In this document: piece by piece, positions 36,312 through 46,062 of the stretch
How positions within the stretch are numbered: position 1 is the first letter of the stretch
Layout: every line of letters begins with the position of its first letter
Assembly (NCBI GenBank): GCA_004193205.1
Contig: RZUM01000003.1
Location: 372,001 to 436,000 of the forward strand
Direction of reading: 5' to 3'
Source: Gordonia sediminis
GTDB lineage: Bacteria > Actinomycetota > Actinomycetes > Mycobacteriales > Mycobacteriaceae
Length of the DNA: 64,000 nt
Notes under the pieces: generated by a model
What the model saw: only the letters and a program-made list of their open reading frames with translations
What the model was told of the DNA's origin: nothing
Databases searched by the model: none
Translations under genes and position numbers: made by a program

Positions 36312-36554
36312 GATGCAGCGCGGATCTTCGTGCTGGAGTTCTTTGTCCTCCACCACCTCGGTTGCGCGGCGAGCGAGATCGGGTGTCGCGAGTTGGTGAT
36401 CCACGCGTCAACCCACATCCTTCGGTGAACAACTGCCCCGCCAGACCAGGCGCCACTGACGTTGCTGTGGCCTCGGCATGCAGGTTTATCGATGTTACCG
36501 TGACGGCATGCACGCGGGTACAGTTGGCCGCCCCCGAAACCCGACGAGGGTCAC

Positions 36555-37136
36555 GTGGGCGCAGTAGTCATGTACGGCTCGGTGTCGGTAGACGGCTTCA
36601 TCGCGGACGAGAACGACGAGCCAGGACCGCTGTTCGACTGGTTGTCCAATGGTGGCGTCCCCCTCGATGACAGTGGCGTGGTGAACGTGTCGCAGACGTC
36701 CTATGACTACACCCGGCCGTACTGGGACCAGATCGGGGCGACAATCGTCGGCCGCCACGTCTTCGACATGACGGACGGCTGGGACGGGAAGCCTCCGAGC
36801 GGGATCGACCACGTGGTCGTCGTGTCGCACTGGCCTGCGCCCGAGGGTTGGGACCCTGAGGCGCCGTTTCACTTCGTCGACGGCATCAACGCAGCCGTGG
36901 CCAAAGCGCGGGCGCTTGCTGTTGACCGAATCGTCGAGGTCGCCGCGGGCGAAGTCGGCGGCCAGGTGCTTGCCGCGGGCCTGATCGACGAGGTGCGCAT
37001 GGACGTTGTACCCGTCGTGATGGGGGCTGGCAAGAGGTACTTCGGGTCGGTCGACGCGCAGCACCTGTTGGAGAATCCCGACGCGGTGATTCAGGGCGAC
37101 CGAGTCCTTCACCTACGCTACCGGGTGCGCCGCTGA
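36555..37136 (+). CDS. Dihydrofolate reductase-fold (RibD C-terminal type) reductase
   Basis: A 193-residue protein. GTG start after GACGAGG; an ATG five codons later is an alternative. MYGSVSVDGFIADENDEPG, TIVGRHVFDMTDGWDGKPPS, EVAAGEVGGQVLAAGLIDEV and MGAGKRYFG are family hallmarks. NAD(P)H-dependent reduction is expected; substrate unknown. Confidence 0.85.
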   Translation: MGAVVMYGSVSVDGFIADENDEPGPLFDWLSNGGVPLDDSGVVNVSQTSYDYTRPYWDQIGATIVGRHVFDMTDGWDGKPPSGIDHVVVVSHWPAPEGWDPEAPFHFVDGINAAVAKARALAVDRIVEVAAGEVGGQVLAAGLIDEVRMDVVPVVMGAGKRYFGSVDAQHLLENPDAVIQGDRVLHLRYRVRR

Positions 37137-37365
37137 CCGATGAAAGCCTTTCGCATCGCTATGACGTAGCGACGTGACCCAGGTGTGCAGATCGACTCGA
37201 CTCAATGAGGAAAGCAGCCGTCTTTGCTGCGGGTTTCCGATCGCTTGACACTTTCGCCACCTGGTCTCCAACACAAGAATGATCGCCCGGTAAGGCCGCT
37301 TGGGTAGGTGCCCATGCCACACCCTCTCTGTTGTCGTGTGATGTGGGCGTGCGGACACGTGGTGG

Positions 37366-37797
37366 TCATGTCGGCCGATCATCCCCGGTTGTCCACGTCT
37401 TGCGCATCCGATTGCGGCGCTTGGTCATCAAGTCCTTCGGAGCCTCGGGACCCGCGGCCGCGTGCAACGTGCCGGCCACGTCGATGCCGGTCGTGCTCTT
37501 GATGATCTCCAGCGTTCCGGCCAGGCCGGTACCGGCACCCTTCACCAACGGATGCAGCGAGTCACCGACCCGGGTGACGTTGGCATCCGCGAGGGGTTCG
37601 GCGGCTGCGGCGACGATCGCCGGCAGCTTGTCGAGGACGAGCTCGAGCTGTCCGACCCGGTCGAGTCTGCCGAGTGCCTCCGCCCGCTTCTCGAGCGCTT
37701 CGGCTTCTGCCTCGCCGGTGCAGAAAGTCGTCGGCCGCCGCCGGGCACCGCGTTCCTCGATGCCTCCTGATGGCCGCTCTTCGCGGTCACCGAGCAC
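37366..37797 (-). pseudogene. Flotillin C-terminal fragment
   Basis: AEAEALEKRAEALGRLDRVG, QLELVLDKLPAIVAAAAEPL and GTLEIIKSTTGIDVAGTL match the C-terminal coiled-coil end of actinobacterial flotillin/SPFH proteins. The SPFH domain and membrane anchor are missing. The first 25 residues of the frame are unrelated, so the break is near 37725. Non-functional as flotillin. Confidence 0.72.
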
Positions 37798-37871
37798 ACC
37801 GAATCATCGGCTGCGCAAGACCCCGAGCTCACGGATTTCGCTACGCGAACGCCTCCGGTGTGCCGGGCAAT

Positions 37872-38249
37872 TCAGGAAGAAACGGACCGAAGGCGGCGCG
37901 ATCGTCGCCACAGACCGACCCACGACACGAGGATGCAGGCCGCGACGAGCGCGCGGGCGACACCGAGGCCCAGGGCGGAGTCCGGGTAGATCACCCCGGT
38001 GAGGTAGTGATCGATGAAACCCGATGGCGGCAGACCCGTTTCGCTGGCGCGATCCAGGGCCCAGTTCTCGGCGTCGGTGAGCGGACATTCAAATCCCACC
38101 ACCACTGACGCGACCCCCCACGCGACCGCGAACAGGTGCAGCACGATGGTGCGCGGCCAACGCCAGGCCACGAACCCGCCGACCGTGACGTACAGCAGAA
38201 ACAGCAGGTGCAAGACCACGATGCCGTCGGCCAGAACCCGATAAGGCAC
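37872..38249 (-). CDS. DUF2784 membrane protein
   Basis: A 125-residue protein with four hydrophobic segments (LADGIVVLHLLFLLYVTVGG, LFAVAWGVASVVVGFECPLT, ALVAACILVSWVGLW). ECPLTDAENWALDRASETGL and the FIDHYLTGVIYP block match DUF2784. Function unknown; inner membrane. Confidence 0.83.
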   Translation of the reverse strand: MPYRVLADGIVVLHLLFLLYVTVGGFVAWRWPRTIVLHLFAVAWGVASVVVGFECPLTDAENWALDRASETGLPPSGFIDHYLTGVIYPDSALGLGVARALVAACILVSWVGLWRRSRRLRSVSS

Positions 38250-38426
38250 CCTGACTCCAGGGTAGGTCGAATCTGGCCGGTCGGACCCCTTGACGACAGA
38301 GGCTGAGCCCGTGTCACCCGCGCCGCGGGCGCCGCTGCGATTGGCCCGCTTCGCGCTCTTCGCCCCGGTCGTCGTGTGTACGTGGGAGCAGGTGACCAGA
38401 CTCAGCCTCGTGATATGGCGCCGGAT

Positions 38427-38723
38427 CTATCCGCGGCGATACTTGGCCAGGTAGCGATCCTTCTCTGCGGCGCTGTCCTCGGGCAGGAGCGGGCTGTGCT
38501 GCAGTCGCCGGGCCATCGCGGTGTAGATCGTCGCGGAGCCGACGACGGTGACGACCAGTGCGATCGCGGACGCGATGGCGGCCCCGGTCTGATGCTGGGC
38601 GAGGGAGAGCATCATCCATCCGAGGGCGGGGATGATCAGCACCACGAGCGAGTACGCGACCATGCTCATCGGGTGCCGATTCTCGTGGTCGGACTCGCGG
38701 CCTGTCGTGGCGAGGGTGGCCAT
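38427..38723 (-). CDS. Small two-helix membrane protein
   Basis: A 98-residue protein, AAGGAG upstream of the ATG. Two transmembrane helices (VAYSLVVLIIPALGWMML and IASAIALVVTVVGSATIY) and a polar tail (LLPEDSAAEKDRYLAKYRRG). No family recognised. Confidence 0.65.
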   Translation of the reverse strand: MATLATTGRESDHENRHPMSMVAYSLVVLIIPALGWMMLSLAQHQTGAAIASAIALVVTVVGSATIYTAMARRLQHSPLLPEDSAAEKDRYLAKYRRG

Positions 38724-39240
38724 CCTGATTCTCCTTGTGGCGAAGGTCTTCTGACGGCTTTCAGCATTCGCCCTCAGACCTCGCGTGGGCGAGGGACTTT
38801 CGCCCCGTCGCCGTGGGTCGTCGGTCGGGTTGTAATCAACCCCGTGGGAATGGATTCAAGGCGCAGCGTGCCATGTTGCGGCCAGTCTCGCCGGACCTGG
38901 ACGCGTCGTTCAGCCGAGCAAGCTGCCGGGAACCGCAATGGAGATCGTGCTCGAACCGATGCACCGCGCAGATGTCAGGTGACGATGCCGCCATCCTCCA
39001 TCACTTCGACGTGTACGAGCGCGCTTGTCGGCCACTCGGTGGGCGGAGTTCGTCGGCATCCCCGTAGTCCTCCACGCCCCGAGGTCGCCACGCAGCTCGG
39101 GTCTGGCACCATCACGGTGCACCGGATTCAAGCGAAACGCGATTCCTGGATGCTTCTTGGCCCTTGCTGGGCTGGGGAATCGCCCTCGGCCTGCCCGCGC
39201 CCGCGTCTCCTCTTTGTCAATGATGAATAGTTACTGCCAT
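38724..39240. other. Intergenic region of about 500 bases
   Basis: No convincing protein gene, RNA or mobile element seen between the small membrane protein and the convergently read WYL regulator. Confidence 0.4.
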
Positions 39241-40236
39241 CTAGGGATCGTCCGGACCGAATGAAGGGGGCGGGCCCGGAGTGCCGCTGGCGCGGTGGAG
39301 TCTTGCCGCGAGCTCGTCAAATGCGAGTGCCAGTTCGTTTCCGTCGATGACTTCGAGGTCGGCGTCGAGCTGTGTCAGCCAGAGTGCCAGTCGTGCCGGG
39401 TCTCCCGAGTCGATCTCGAGGATGCAGGTGGAGCTATCGATGCTCTCGACAGCGACAGGGAACGGAGTCTTCGCAGCGACGATGGTGGCGGAAGCGTGGA
39501 CGAGTACTCGGGCGTGGTAGGTGTCGCCTGCCGTGGTGATGCGTCTGGAGACGTAGTCGACGACGTCTCGGTCCGGGATAGCGCGGGGCCGGAACGTTAC
39601 GCCGGTTGGTGGGCGTGGGGTCATGCGGTCGACGCGGAAGATGCGCCAGTCGTCACGGTCGAGGTCCCACGCGAGCAAGTACCAGAGGAGTCCCCAATTC
39701 ACGAGACGTTGCGGCTCCACGTGGCGTGCCTGCTCGCCGCGTTCGGGCTTGGTGTATCCGAACCGGAGCCGCTCGTGACCGCGGATCGCGGATGCGACAA
39801 CGCTGAGCGCGGAGAGGTCGAGGAGTGGTGCGTTTCCGGGCACGACGCTGGTCGCCTCCCGGACTGCGTCGACGCGCCGGCGCAGATGGGCCGGCAGCAC
39901 CTGTTCCAGTTTCGCGAGCGCGGTGAGCGAGGCCTCTTCAGCCCCGGGCCGGCCTGTAGCGACCGCGCCGAGTCCGATCGCGACCGCGACGGCTTCGTCG
40001 TCGTCGAGCAGTAGCGGCGGCATCGCAGCCCCCGGGGCCAGCCGATACCCGCCAGCGACCCCGGGGCGCGCGTTCACGGGGTAGCCGAGTGAGCGCAGCT
40101 TGCTGATGTCGGCGCGCACCGTCCTCGCGCTCACATCCAGGCGGTCGGCAAGCTCGGAGCTCGTCCAGTCGCGTCTGAGCTGGAGCAGCGACAACAACTC
40201 GAGCAGGCGGGCCGAGGTTTGCAGCATGCTGCTCAT
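39241..40236 (-). CDS. WYL-domain transcriptional regulator (YafY type)
   Basis: A 331-residue protein; start MSSMLQTSARLLEL (three in-frame ATGs lie within 12 nt). N-terminal HTH_11 domain (LLELLSLLQLRRDWTSSELA, DRLDVSARTVRADISKLRSL). The WYL domain has ERLRFGYTKPERGEQARHVE, NWGLLWYLLAWDLDRDDWR (the WYL signature reads WYL) and RIFRVDRM. A C-terminal WCX region follows. Family members bind DNA and sense nucleic-acid or small ligands. It is divergent from the epoxide hydrolase gene with a 54-bp gap, so it probably regulates that gene and itself. Confidence 0.9.
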   Translation of the reverse strand: MSSMLQTSARLLELLSLLQLRRDWTSSELADRLDVSARTVRADISKLRSLGYPVNARPGVAGGYRLAPGAAMPPLLLDDDEAVAVAIGLGAVATGRPGAEEASLTALAKLEQVLPAHLRRRVDAVREATSVVPGNAPLLDLSALSVVASAIRGHERLRFGYTKPERGEQARHVEPQRLVNWGLLWYLLAWDLDRDDWRIFRVDRMTPRPPTGVTFRPRAIPDRDVVDYVSRRITTAGDTYHARVLVHASATIVAAKTPFPVAVESIDSSTCILEIDSGDPARLALWLTQLDADLEVIDGNELALAFDELAARLHRASGTPGPPPSFGPDDP

Positions 40237-40290
40237 CATCCCAGCAAATGCGGAAGTAATCCTGCCGCGATTGCTGCAATAGTGGGTGTC

Positions 40291-41430
40291 ATGACCGACA
40301 ACCATCCACTCACACCGTTCCGTGTCGATGTCCCCCAGGCCGATGTCGATGATCTGCGAGACCGGCTGGCGCGCGCCCGCTGGCCACTCCCGGTGCCGGG
40401 GCGAGACGATCGCGCCGACTTCAGCCGCGGCATCCCGGTGCCGTACCTGAGAGATCTCGCCGAGTACTGGCGCGATGGTTTCGACTGGCGCGCGCAGGAG
40501 GCGCGTCTCAACGAGTTCGAGCAGGTCACGACGATCGTCGACGGCCAGACCTTCCATATCGTCCATGCGCGATCGTCGAACCCGGATGCGACCCCGCTGC
40601 AGCTGCACCACGGCTGGCCGGGCTCGTTCGTCGAGTATCAGCGACTCATCCCGCTACTGACCGACGAATTCCATGTCGTCGTCCCCTCACCGCCAGGCTT
40701 CGGCTTCTCCACCCCCCTCGCACGGGCCGGCTGGGAGCTGGCGCAGACGGCCGAAGCCTTCGCAGAGATCATGACCCGACTCGGGTATCAGCGTTTCGCG
40801 GCGCACGGCACCGACACCGGCAGCGGCATCATGAGTCGCCTCGCAGCAGTCCACCCGGAGCGGGTTATCGGCACGCACTACGGCGCCGAGCGCCGACTGC
40901 TCGGCCTGGTCGGAGTGCTCTTCCCCGCGCCCGCTGACCTTTCCGACGAGGAGAACAGCCAACTCGCCGCGATGCAGGCCGAAGCCGCATCCGAACGCGG
41001 GTACCTCGAGATGCACAACCACAAGCCGGACACGATCGGCGCAGCCCTCACCGACTCGCCGATCGCCCTGCTCGCGTGGATCGCCGAGAAGTTCAAGGCC
41101 AGGGACAGCAGCTACCGCACCCCAGACGAGTCGGTCGACCGCGACCAGCTCCTGGCGAACGTCACCCTGTACTGGTTCACCCGCAGCGGCGAGTCAAGCG
41201 CCCAGTTCTACTACGAAGCACAGCACTCCACGGTCGAACCCGCCATGTTCGCGCCCGTCCCGGCCGGATGGGCGGTCTTCGACACCCACCCCCTCATGCG
41301 CCGCGTCATGAACCCCACCGGAGCGATCGCCCACTGGAGCGAATACGCCGAAGGCGGCCACTTCCCCGCGATGGAACAACCGACTCTGCTCGCAGACGAC
41401 ATCCACACCTTCTTCCGCAGCATCGCCTGA
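40291..41430 (+). CDS. Epoxide hydrolase (EHN-domain alpha/beta-hydrolase)
   Basis: A 379-residue protein from ATG. N-terminal EHN cap (PFRVDVPQADVDDLRDRLAR, ARWPLPVPG). Oxyanion-hole motif LQLHHGWPGSFVEYQRLIP, nucleophile Asp in AAHGTDTGSGIMSRLAA, and C-terminal AEGGHFPAMEQP supplying the catalytic His. Family length is about 380-400 residues, so it looks complete. It opens epoxides to diols for detoxification or catabolism, and is probably controlled by the divergent WYL regulator. Confidence 0.92.
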   Translation: MTDNHPLTPFRVDVPQADVDDLRDRLARARWPLPVPGRDDRADFSRGIPVPYLRDLAEYWRDGFDWRAQEARLNEFEQVTTIVDGQTFHIVHARSSNPDATPLQLHHGWPGSFVEYQRLIPLLTDEFHVVVPSPPGFGFSTPLARAGWELAQTAEAFAEIMTRLGYQRFAAHGTDTGSGIMSRLAAVHPERVIGTHYGAERRLLGLVGVLFPAPADLSDEENSQLAAMQAEAASERGYLEMHNHKPDTIGAALTDSPIALLAWIAEKFKARDSSYRTPDESVDRDQLLANVTLYWFTRSGESSAQFYYEAQHSTVEPAMFAPVPAGWAVFDTHPLMRRVMNPTGAIAHWSEYAEGGHFPAMEQPTLLADDIHTFFRSIA

Positions 41431-41828
41431 CCAGGGCAGCACCCAGCGACGTGGCCGACGCCGAATCGCACCGGGCTTCTTGGAGGTTCTTTCACGCCTC
41501 GCCAGTTTCGTGGGAATCAGGCAGGCGTAGGGGACGACGGCCACTGGTGACGACGAGTGTGAACGAGCAAAGGGGGAGTGGCGAGCGGCGAGCCCCCTGA
41601 CCTGCGGCTCGCCATTTCGTGTGAGAATCGAGAGTCCGAACTCTTGTCAATCTGGTGGCGAATGTTCATCAGGCCGTCGATTGGCGTCGAAGCAGCGTTC
41701 CCGACCGGATTCCGTCGTCGCGCGTGGCAGGAGGGCCGCCGAGGGATCCCCGAATCGCGGGTTGAGGTCATCGATGACGTCCGCATGCCCGACGCATAGT
41801 GTGGTGATCATGGGCGAAGGAGGCCGTG
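41431..41828. other. Intergenic region with a 27-nt repeat copy
   Basis: About 400 bases. Positions 41642-41668 (TCTTGTCAATCTGGTGGCG and following) are the second copy of the repeat at 35784-35810. GGAGG just before 41826 is the RBS of the next gene. Nothing else recognised. Confidence 0.5.
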
Positions 41829-43109
41829 GTGACCGAACCCGACTGGGTGGCCAGTTCGATCTGGTGGCACGTCTATCCGCTGGGCGCGCTCGGCGCGGAT
41901 ACCACGGGTCGGGATCGACGGCCCGGCAGATCGCTCTTGGCGCTGGTCGATTGGCTTGACCATGTCATCCGACTCGGCGCCAACGGACTGGCCCTGGGCC
42001 CGATCTTCCAGTCGACCTCCCACGGCTACGACACCATCGACCATTTCGTGGTCGACGATCGGATCGGCACCGCCGGCGACCTGACACACCTGATCGAGCA
42101 ATGCCACCGTCGAGGGATCCGCGTCATGTTCGACGGCGTGTTCAATCACGTCGGCGCCGGCCACCCGCTCGTGGCCGAACCGCACTCGGCGGTCGAATCC
42201 GGTTGGGCACGAAGCGATCCACGCACCGGCGGGCTACGCACCTTCGAAGGTCACAGTCACCTCGTCGAGCTCGACCACCGCAACCCCGCCGTCGCCGACA
42301 TGGTGGGCGAGGTCATGTGCCACTGGCTCGGGCGTGGCGTCGACGGTTGGCGCCTCGACGCCGCATACGCTGTGCCGCAAGAGTTCTGGCGCCACGTGAT
42401 CCCCGCGGTGAAAGACCGTTTCCCGTCGGCTTATCTGGTCGGCGAGGTCATCCACGGTGATTACGCCGACGACATCAGTGCCACCGGCATGGATTCGGTC
42501 ACCCAGTACGAACTGTGGAAGGCGGTCTGGAGCAGCATCACCGACGCCAACATGCACGAACTCGCCTGGGCACTACAACGCCACAACACGATGCTCGACA
42601 CCTTCGTGCCGTGGACCTTCGTGGGCAATCACGACGTCACCCGGATCGCCACCACGCTCGCCGACCACCATCCGCAGCTCGCCATCGTGCTGCTGGCGAC
42701 GCTCCCGGGAACTCCAGCGGTCTACTACGGCGACGAACTGGGCTGGACCGGTGTGAAGGAGGAACGGGAGGGCGGCGACGACGCCATCCGCCCTGAGCTC
42801 CCGCCGTCTGCACCGACAGACGGAGATCTACCGTCGGAATATCGACTTCACCAGCGGCTCTTCGGTATTCGCCGCCGATACCCGCGTATTCACGCGGCCC
42901 GCGTCGTCGTCGAGGATGTCCGGCAGGGTCTCCTGCGTTACCGGCTACCTCTCAACGACGGCCCAGACCTGGTCGTCGCGCTGAATGCAAACGATCATCC
43001 GGCCGGCACTCAGATCGGTGCGGCTACCAGGATCGACAGCGACGCCGCCCACCATGAGGGGGACATGCTGCGGCTCGAACCGGGCGGCTGGTGGATCGGC
43101 GAGACGTAG
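41829..43109 (+). CDS. GH13 alpha-amylase/alpha-glucosidase family enzyme
   Basis: A 426-residue protein from the second of two adjacent GTGs, behind AAGGAGG. GH13 regions are present: region I-like VMFDGVFNHVGAGHP, region II GVDGWRLDAAYAVP (nucleophile Asp), region III YLVGEVIHGDY (acid Glu) and region IV FVGNHDVTRIAT (Asp). Substrate-side VYYGDELGW is typical of maltase/trehalose-type enzymes. The short length suggests a compact cytoplasmic glucosidase. Family-typical C-terminal beta domain (VVALNANDHPAG). Confidence 0.9.
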   Translation: MTEPDWVASSIWWHVYPLGALGADTTGRDRRPGRSLLALVDWLDHVIRLGANGLALGPIFQSTSHGYDTIDHFVVDDRIGTAGDLTHLIEQCHRRGIRVMFDGVFNHVGAGHPLVAEPHSAVESGWARSDPRTGGLRTFEGHSHLVELDHRNPAVADMVGEVMCHWLGRGVDGWRLDAAYAVPQEFWRHVIPAVKDRFPSAYLVGEVIHGDYADDISATGMDSVTQYELWKAVWSSITDANMHELAWALQRHNTMLDTFVPWTFVGNHDVTRIATTLADHHPQLAIVLLATLPGTPAVYYGDELGWTGVKEEREGGDDAIRPELPPSAPTDGDLPSEYRLHQRLFGIRRRYPRIHAARVVVEDVRQGLLRYRLPLNDGPDLVVALNANDHPAGTQIGAATRIDSDAAHHEGDMLRLEPGGWWIGET

Positions 43110-43129
43110 CCAGCATCCTCGGCGCATTT

Positions 43130-43320
43130 GTGTAACCGAACACCCAGCCGAAGTGGGGATGCCCTCGATCAGGGTCGCCTTGTAGGTGAGCCCTTCCTCG
43201 AAGCGGTGCTCTCGCCCGTCGACCTTGGGCTCGATGCCGCCGAGCAGCTGGATGTTGAGGCCGGTGGCGGTGATGATCAGGTCGGCCTCGAGCTCTTCAC
43301 CGGATTGCAGGCCGCATCAG
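43130..43320 (-). pseudogene. Flavin-containing monooxygenase fragment
   Basis: The minus strand reads SGEELEADLIITATGLNIQL, then LGGIEPKVDGREHRFEEGLT and YKATLIEGIP, matching the ATG-motif region of FAD-dependent Baeyer-Villiger-type monooxygenases. No N- or C-terminal remainder is present. A small debris fragment. Confidence 0.7.
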
Positions 43321-43899
43321 GACCGTCATACTTCACGTTCACAGTCGCAGGACCGATCCCGACGCCCAGCGAGAATCCCTGCGCACGCTTGATCAGGTGC
43401 TCAAATGCGTTCTGGTGTCGCCGCTTGCGGCTGAAACGACGCAAACCGACAGCCAGCTCGTTGCCTAGTCGAGCACGGCCGGCAGCGATACCGGCGTCGT
43501 TGGAACGGGCTTCGATACCAGCCTCGGGCTTTCGTGAGTCCAACAGAACGGAGGGTTGCCTGTGTAGGTGATCTGCTCTGTTCGTAAGCTCGTCGTCGCC
43601 TGCCGGTGTGAGTCCGGTCCGGGTAGCTGTCAGGTGGGCCCGATAGTCGGCTGGCGGTCTCGTGTGGAAACGTGCGGGGTCGAATTGTATCGTCCCGCAA
43701 GGACGCGCACGTGCGACGTGTGCGAGTTAACTGCTTACCGGCACCGGGACGTACACAGCGCTACTTCGACCCCTTCGGGACCTTAACGAATCGGATCGAC
43801 ATCTCCACCGGCATCAACCATCAGCTGATCGACCGCGTGCGTGGCACAGCCATTATCCGGCGGTGCAGGACCCTGTCTACAATTCGTCTACACGAGGTG
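43321..43899. other. Intergenic debris region before the toxin-antitoxin island
   Basis: About 580 bases without a recognised intact gene. A minus-strand frame at 43277-43543 has no clear family. The stretch 43580-43720 is rich in short GC helices and could be part of a structured RNA such as a group II intron remnant, but no domain V or reverse transcriptase is visible. Confidence 0.3.
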
Positions 43900-44133
43900 A
43901 TGGCTGCAGAAACCACAACCGTCCGTGTGCGTCGACCAGATTCCGAGCGCCTCCAAGCACTCGCCAAGGCCCGCCAGACCGCCGTTGTCGACGTCGTGCA
44001 CGCCGCCATTGACGCCCTGGAGCGCCAGGAGTTCCTCCGCGGACTAAACGGCGATTACCAGCGTCTGCGCGGTAATCCCGAACTGTGGGAGCAGTACCTG
44101 AACGAACGCCACGAATGGGACCACCTGGCGTGA
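43900..44133 (+). CDS. Antitoxin of a MazF-type module (RHH-like)
   Basis: A 77-residue protein from ATG (MAAETTTVRVRRPDSERLQA). The short beta-strand followed by LAKARQTAVVDVVHAAIDAL fits a ribbon-helix-helix fold, and the tail LRGNPELWEQYLNERHEWDH fits a MazF-binding segment. It overlaps the next gene by 4 nt (GTGA). Confidence 0.82.
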   Translation: MAAETTTVRVRRPDSERLQALAKARQTAVVDVVHAAIDALERQEFLRGLNGDYQRLRGNPELWEQYLNERHEWDHLA

Positions 44134-44465
44134 TCTGGCGAGGGGAAGTCTACCTCGTTGACCTCGGCCAGCCGGTCGGCCACGAGCCGGCCTTCCGCCG
44201 CCCAGCAGTGGTGGTGTCGGTAGACATTCTCAACAACGGACCGGGCGGACTGGTGGTCGTCGTTCCGATCACCACCGTTGGCTACGGTCTGCGAAGCCAC
44301 GTCGAACTCGAGTCGGACAGCAGCGGGCTTGACCACACCTCATACGCGCGCTGCGATCAATTGGGAGTCGTATCCGTCGAACGACTGTCGTCGCAAATGA
44401 CAATTCTCAACCCAGAGCAAATGCAGGCGATTGATCAGGCGCTGCGATTTGTCCTCGACCTATGA
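44130..44465 (+). CDS. MazF/PemK-type endoribonuclease toxin
   Basis: A 111-residue protein from GTG. VIWRGEVYLVDLGQPVGHEP is the classic MazF N-terminus. RRPAVVVSVDILNN, VVVVPITT and DHTSYARCDQLGVVSVERLS follow, including the conserved DQ..V segment, and it ends with the helix MQAIDQALRFVLDL. Intact and translationally coupled to its antitoxin. Confidence 0.9.
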   Translation: MIWRGEVYLVDLGQPVGHEPAFRRPAVVVSVDILNNGPGGLVVVVPITTVGYGLRSHVELESDSSGLDHTSYARCDQLGVVSVERLSSQMTILNPEQMQAIDQALRFVLDL

Positions 44466-45332
44466 AGCGCCAAAGTGCGGTACTTACCGCAGGCAAAGCC
44501 AACTGCTTCAATTCATCACTGTGACGTAATTGAAACGCCCGCATAGTACCCGGAAGCAGGGGCTCGGAGGGGCAAGACTCAACCATTGGGCTCCAAGCAT
44601 CAAGTCGGCCAACGATTCTCGTCGAACGGCGCGACACAAGCGCAAGCCGACGATTCGACATGTCGCACCGACTCGGCGCCGAGGTGTTGTCAAACGCCGA
44701 CAGAATCGCTGCTAGATTCGCCAACTCGATGAAATCTCGCCAATCTCGGTGATCATCGACAACCGAGAGTTCTCTCATCTATTTGAACTCGTCCTACTTA
44801 TGTGCCGATAAGATACATTATGTCAAGTACGCCGTTTTGCACTGTTGCCCAAATGTTCTCGCCTAGCGCGCGATGTCGGATGCCAAGATAGATGGGAGTT
44901 TGACACAGAAATTGGGAGTGAGTGACAAGAACCTGGGAGCCGTGGTCCTGACCTTCAGCTGAGCACCGGGCCGCGCGCATCGGCATCGACAGACTCTTAG
45001 TTCCATTCGGGCATGACACAGTGGTCTGGTGCGCAACGTACGACAACAGTGGAACCATCGACGGGCTCAGGCCAGAGGGGGCTCACCCGCTCGACAGGTG
45101 ACTGATCTGGCTGATTCACCCTCGATACTCCTGCGGTCGGGTCGTTCGCGCCCTGCTGAGTGCGGAACGACCCGGTGGTTCACAGGGATAGCGCGAGTTC
45201 TCGACCGGTCCGGAGAGCGTGGCCTTGGCTCCCCGAACAGTTCCGAGGAAGACGGTGTGGCTGCGAGGACGCTGGTACGTCCAGTTCGAGCCCCCTGCCG
45301 CATTTCGACTGGCGCGCCGCTACGGATCAGGA
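44466..45332. other. Gene-poor region with an IS-end-like array
   Basis: About 870 bases with no convincing gene. It contains the triple-repeat array at 44893-44940 described separately. Confidence 0.5.
44893..44940. mobile_element. Orphan IS-end-like array of three TGGGAG repeats
   Basis: TGGGAGT (44893), TTGACAC (44900), TGGGAGT (44913), AGTGACA (44921) and TGGGAGC (44934). The spacing is identical to the TGAGACT array at 48202-48249. Multiple short repeats with TTGACAC/AGTGACA resemble transposase-binding termini of IS21/IS481-type elements. No transposase is adjacent. Confidence 0.5.
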
Positions 45333-45404
45333 GGAATACGACGGAATCGAATACGGCGGGTTACCAGTAAGTTTCTGCATATTGGGTTGCTGCCCAACGG
45401 GTTT
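45333..45404. repeat. 72-nt dispersed repeat, copy 1
   Basis: Aligns without gaps to 46113-46184 and 49411-49482. It begins GGAATACGACGGAATCGAAT and includes GGTTACCAGTAA. It lies 4 bp past the stop of the PIN toxin gene. Confidence 0.75.
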
Positions 45405-45408
45405 CGCA

Positions 45409-45795
45409 TCACGCATTGGCAGCCGGTATGCCGCGTTTTGTAGCTTCCGCAGCCAGTGCGTGGTCGAAGGTGGCGAGGTTTGCTTGGTGTCGTATCGCGA
45501 CGTCAAGAACGCAACAGTCGGGCAACTTCAGCCCACTGCTGGCACGCAGTTCGGCTAGTCGTAGTGGTTCCCCTTTGTCGTGAGGCGCGACCGTGATTCC
45601 GGCGGCATGGATGTCATCGCGCATCGTCGCACCCTGTCCTATCCGGACGCCGCCGACCAATACTTCCGCCATTGTGATCATGTGCACCAGCATCTCCCCG
45701 GGCGTGCCGGCCAGGAGAACTTCGGTGGCCGCTCGATGATGCGGATCGGCTGGATTCAAATGAGCGATGAGCACACTCGCGTCCACTGCAATCAC
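45409..45795 (-). CDS. PIN-domain toxin
   Basis: A 128-residue protein: MIAVDASVLIAHLNPADPHH (first Asp), MITMAEVLVGGVRIG (Glu), LKLPDCCVLDVAIRHQANLA (Asp pair) and TFDHALAAEA (last Asp). All acidic positions of a PIN ribonuclease are present. It overlaps its antitoxin gene by 4 nt. Confidence 0.85.
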   Translation of the reverse strand: MIAVDASVLIAHLNPADPHHRAATEVLLAGTPGEMLVHMITMAEVLVGGVRIGQGATMRDDIHAAGITVAPHDKGEPLRLAELRASSGLKLPDCCVLDVAIRHQANLATFDHALAAEATKRGIPAANA

Positions 45796-46055
45796 GCCGG
45801 CCAGTCCGCTCTCAGCTCGGTGAGATAGTCCGGACCGAATGCCTCGGCGTAACGCCCTGCGCTGGCCAGCACCGCAGATCGATGGTCGTGGTTGTCGGCG
45901 GACTCGTCATTCGCGAGCATGTCGCCCCCCGCCTCGACAAGTCGCACGAGCAGGCGTGATCGGGGCTCTCCGGGCCATCGTTTCGCTGCCCTGTCTAAGG
46001 CGCGGGCAACCGCCGGTGTCTCTGTTACCTGATATCGGGGGCGTGTCGTCGGCAC
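45792..46055 (-). CDS. Antitoxin partner of the PIN toxin
   Basis: An 87-residue protein from GTG (VPTTRPRYQVTETPAVARAL). LDRAAKRWPGEPRSRLLVRL resembles a ribbon-helix-helix or short helical DNA-binding segment. The tail SAGRYAEAFGPDYLTELRAD is a typical toxin-binding extension. A dyad lies 8 bp upstream. Confidence 0.75.
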   Translation of the reverse strand: MPTTRPRYQVTETPAVARALDRAAKRWPGEPRSRLLVRLVEAGGDMLANDESADNHDHRSAVLASAGRYAEAFGPDYLTELRADWPA

Positions 46056-46062
46056 GCCGCAA

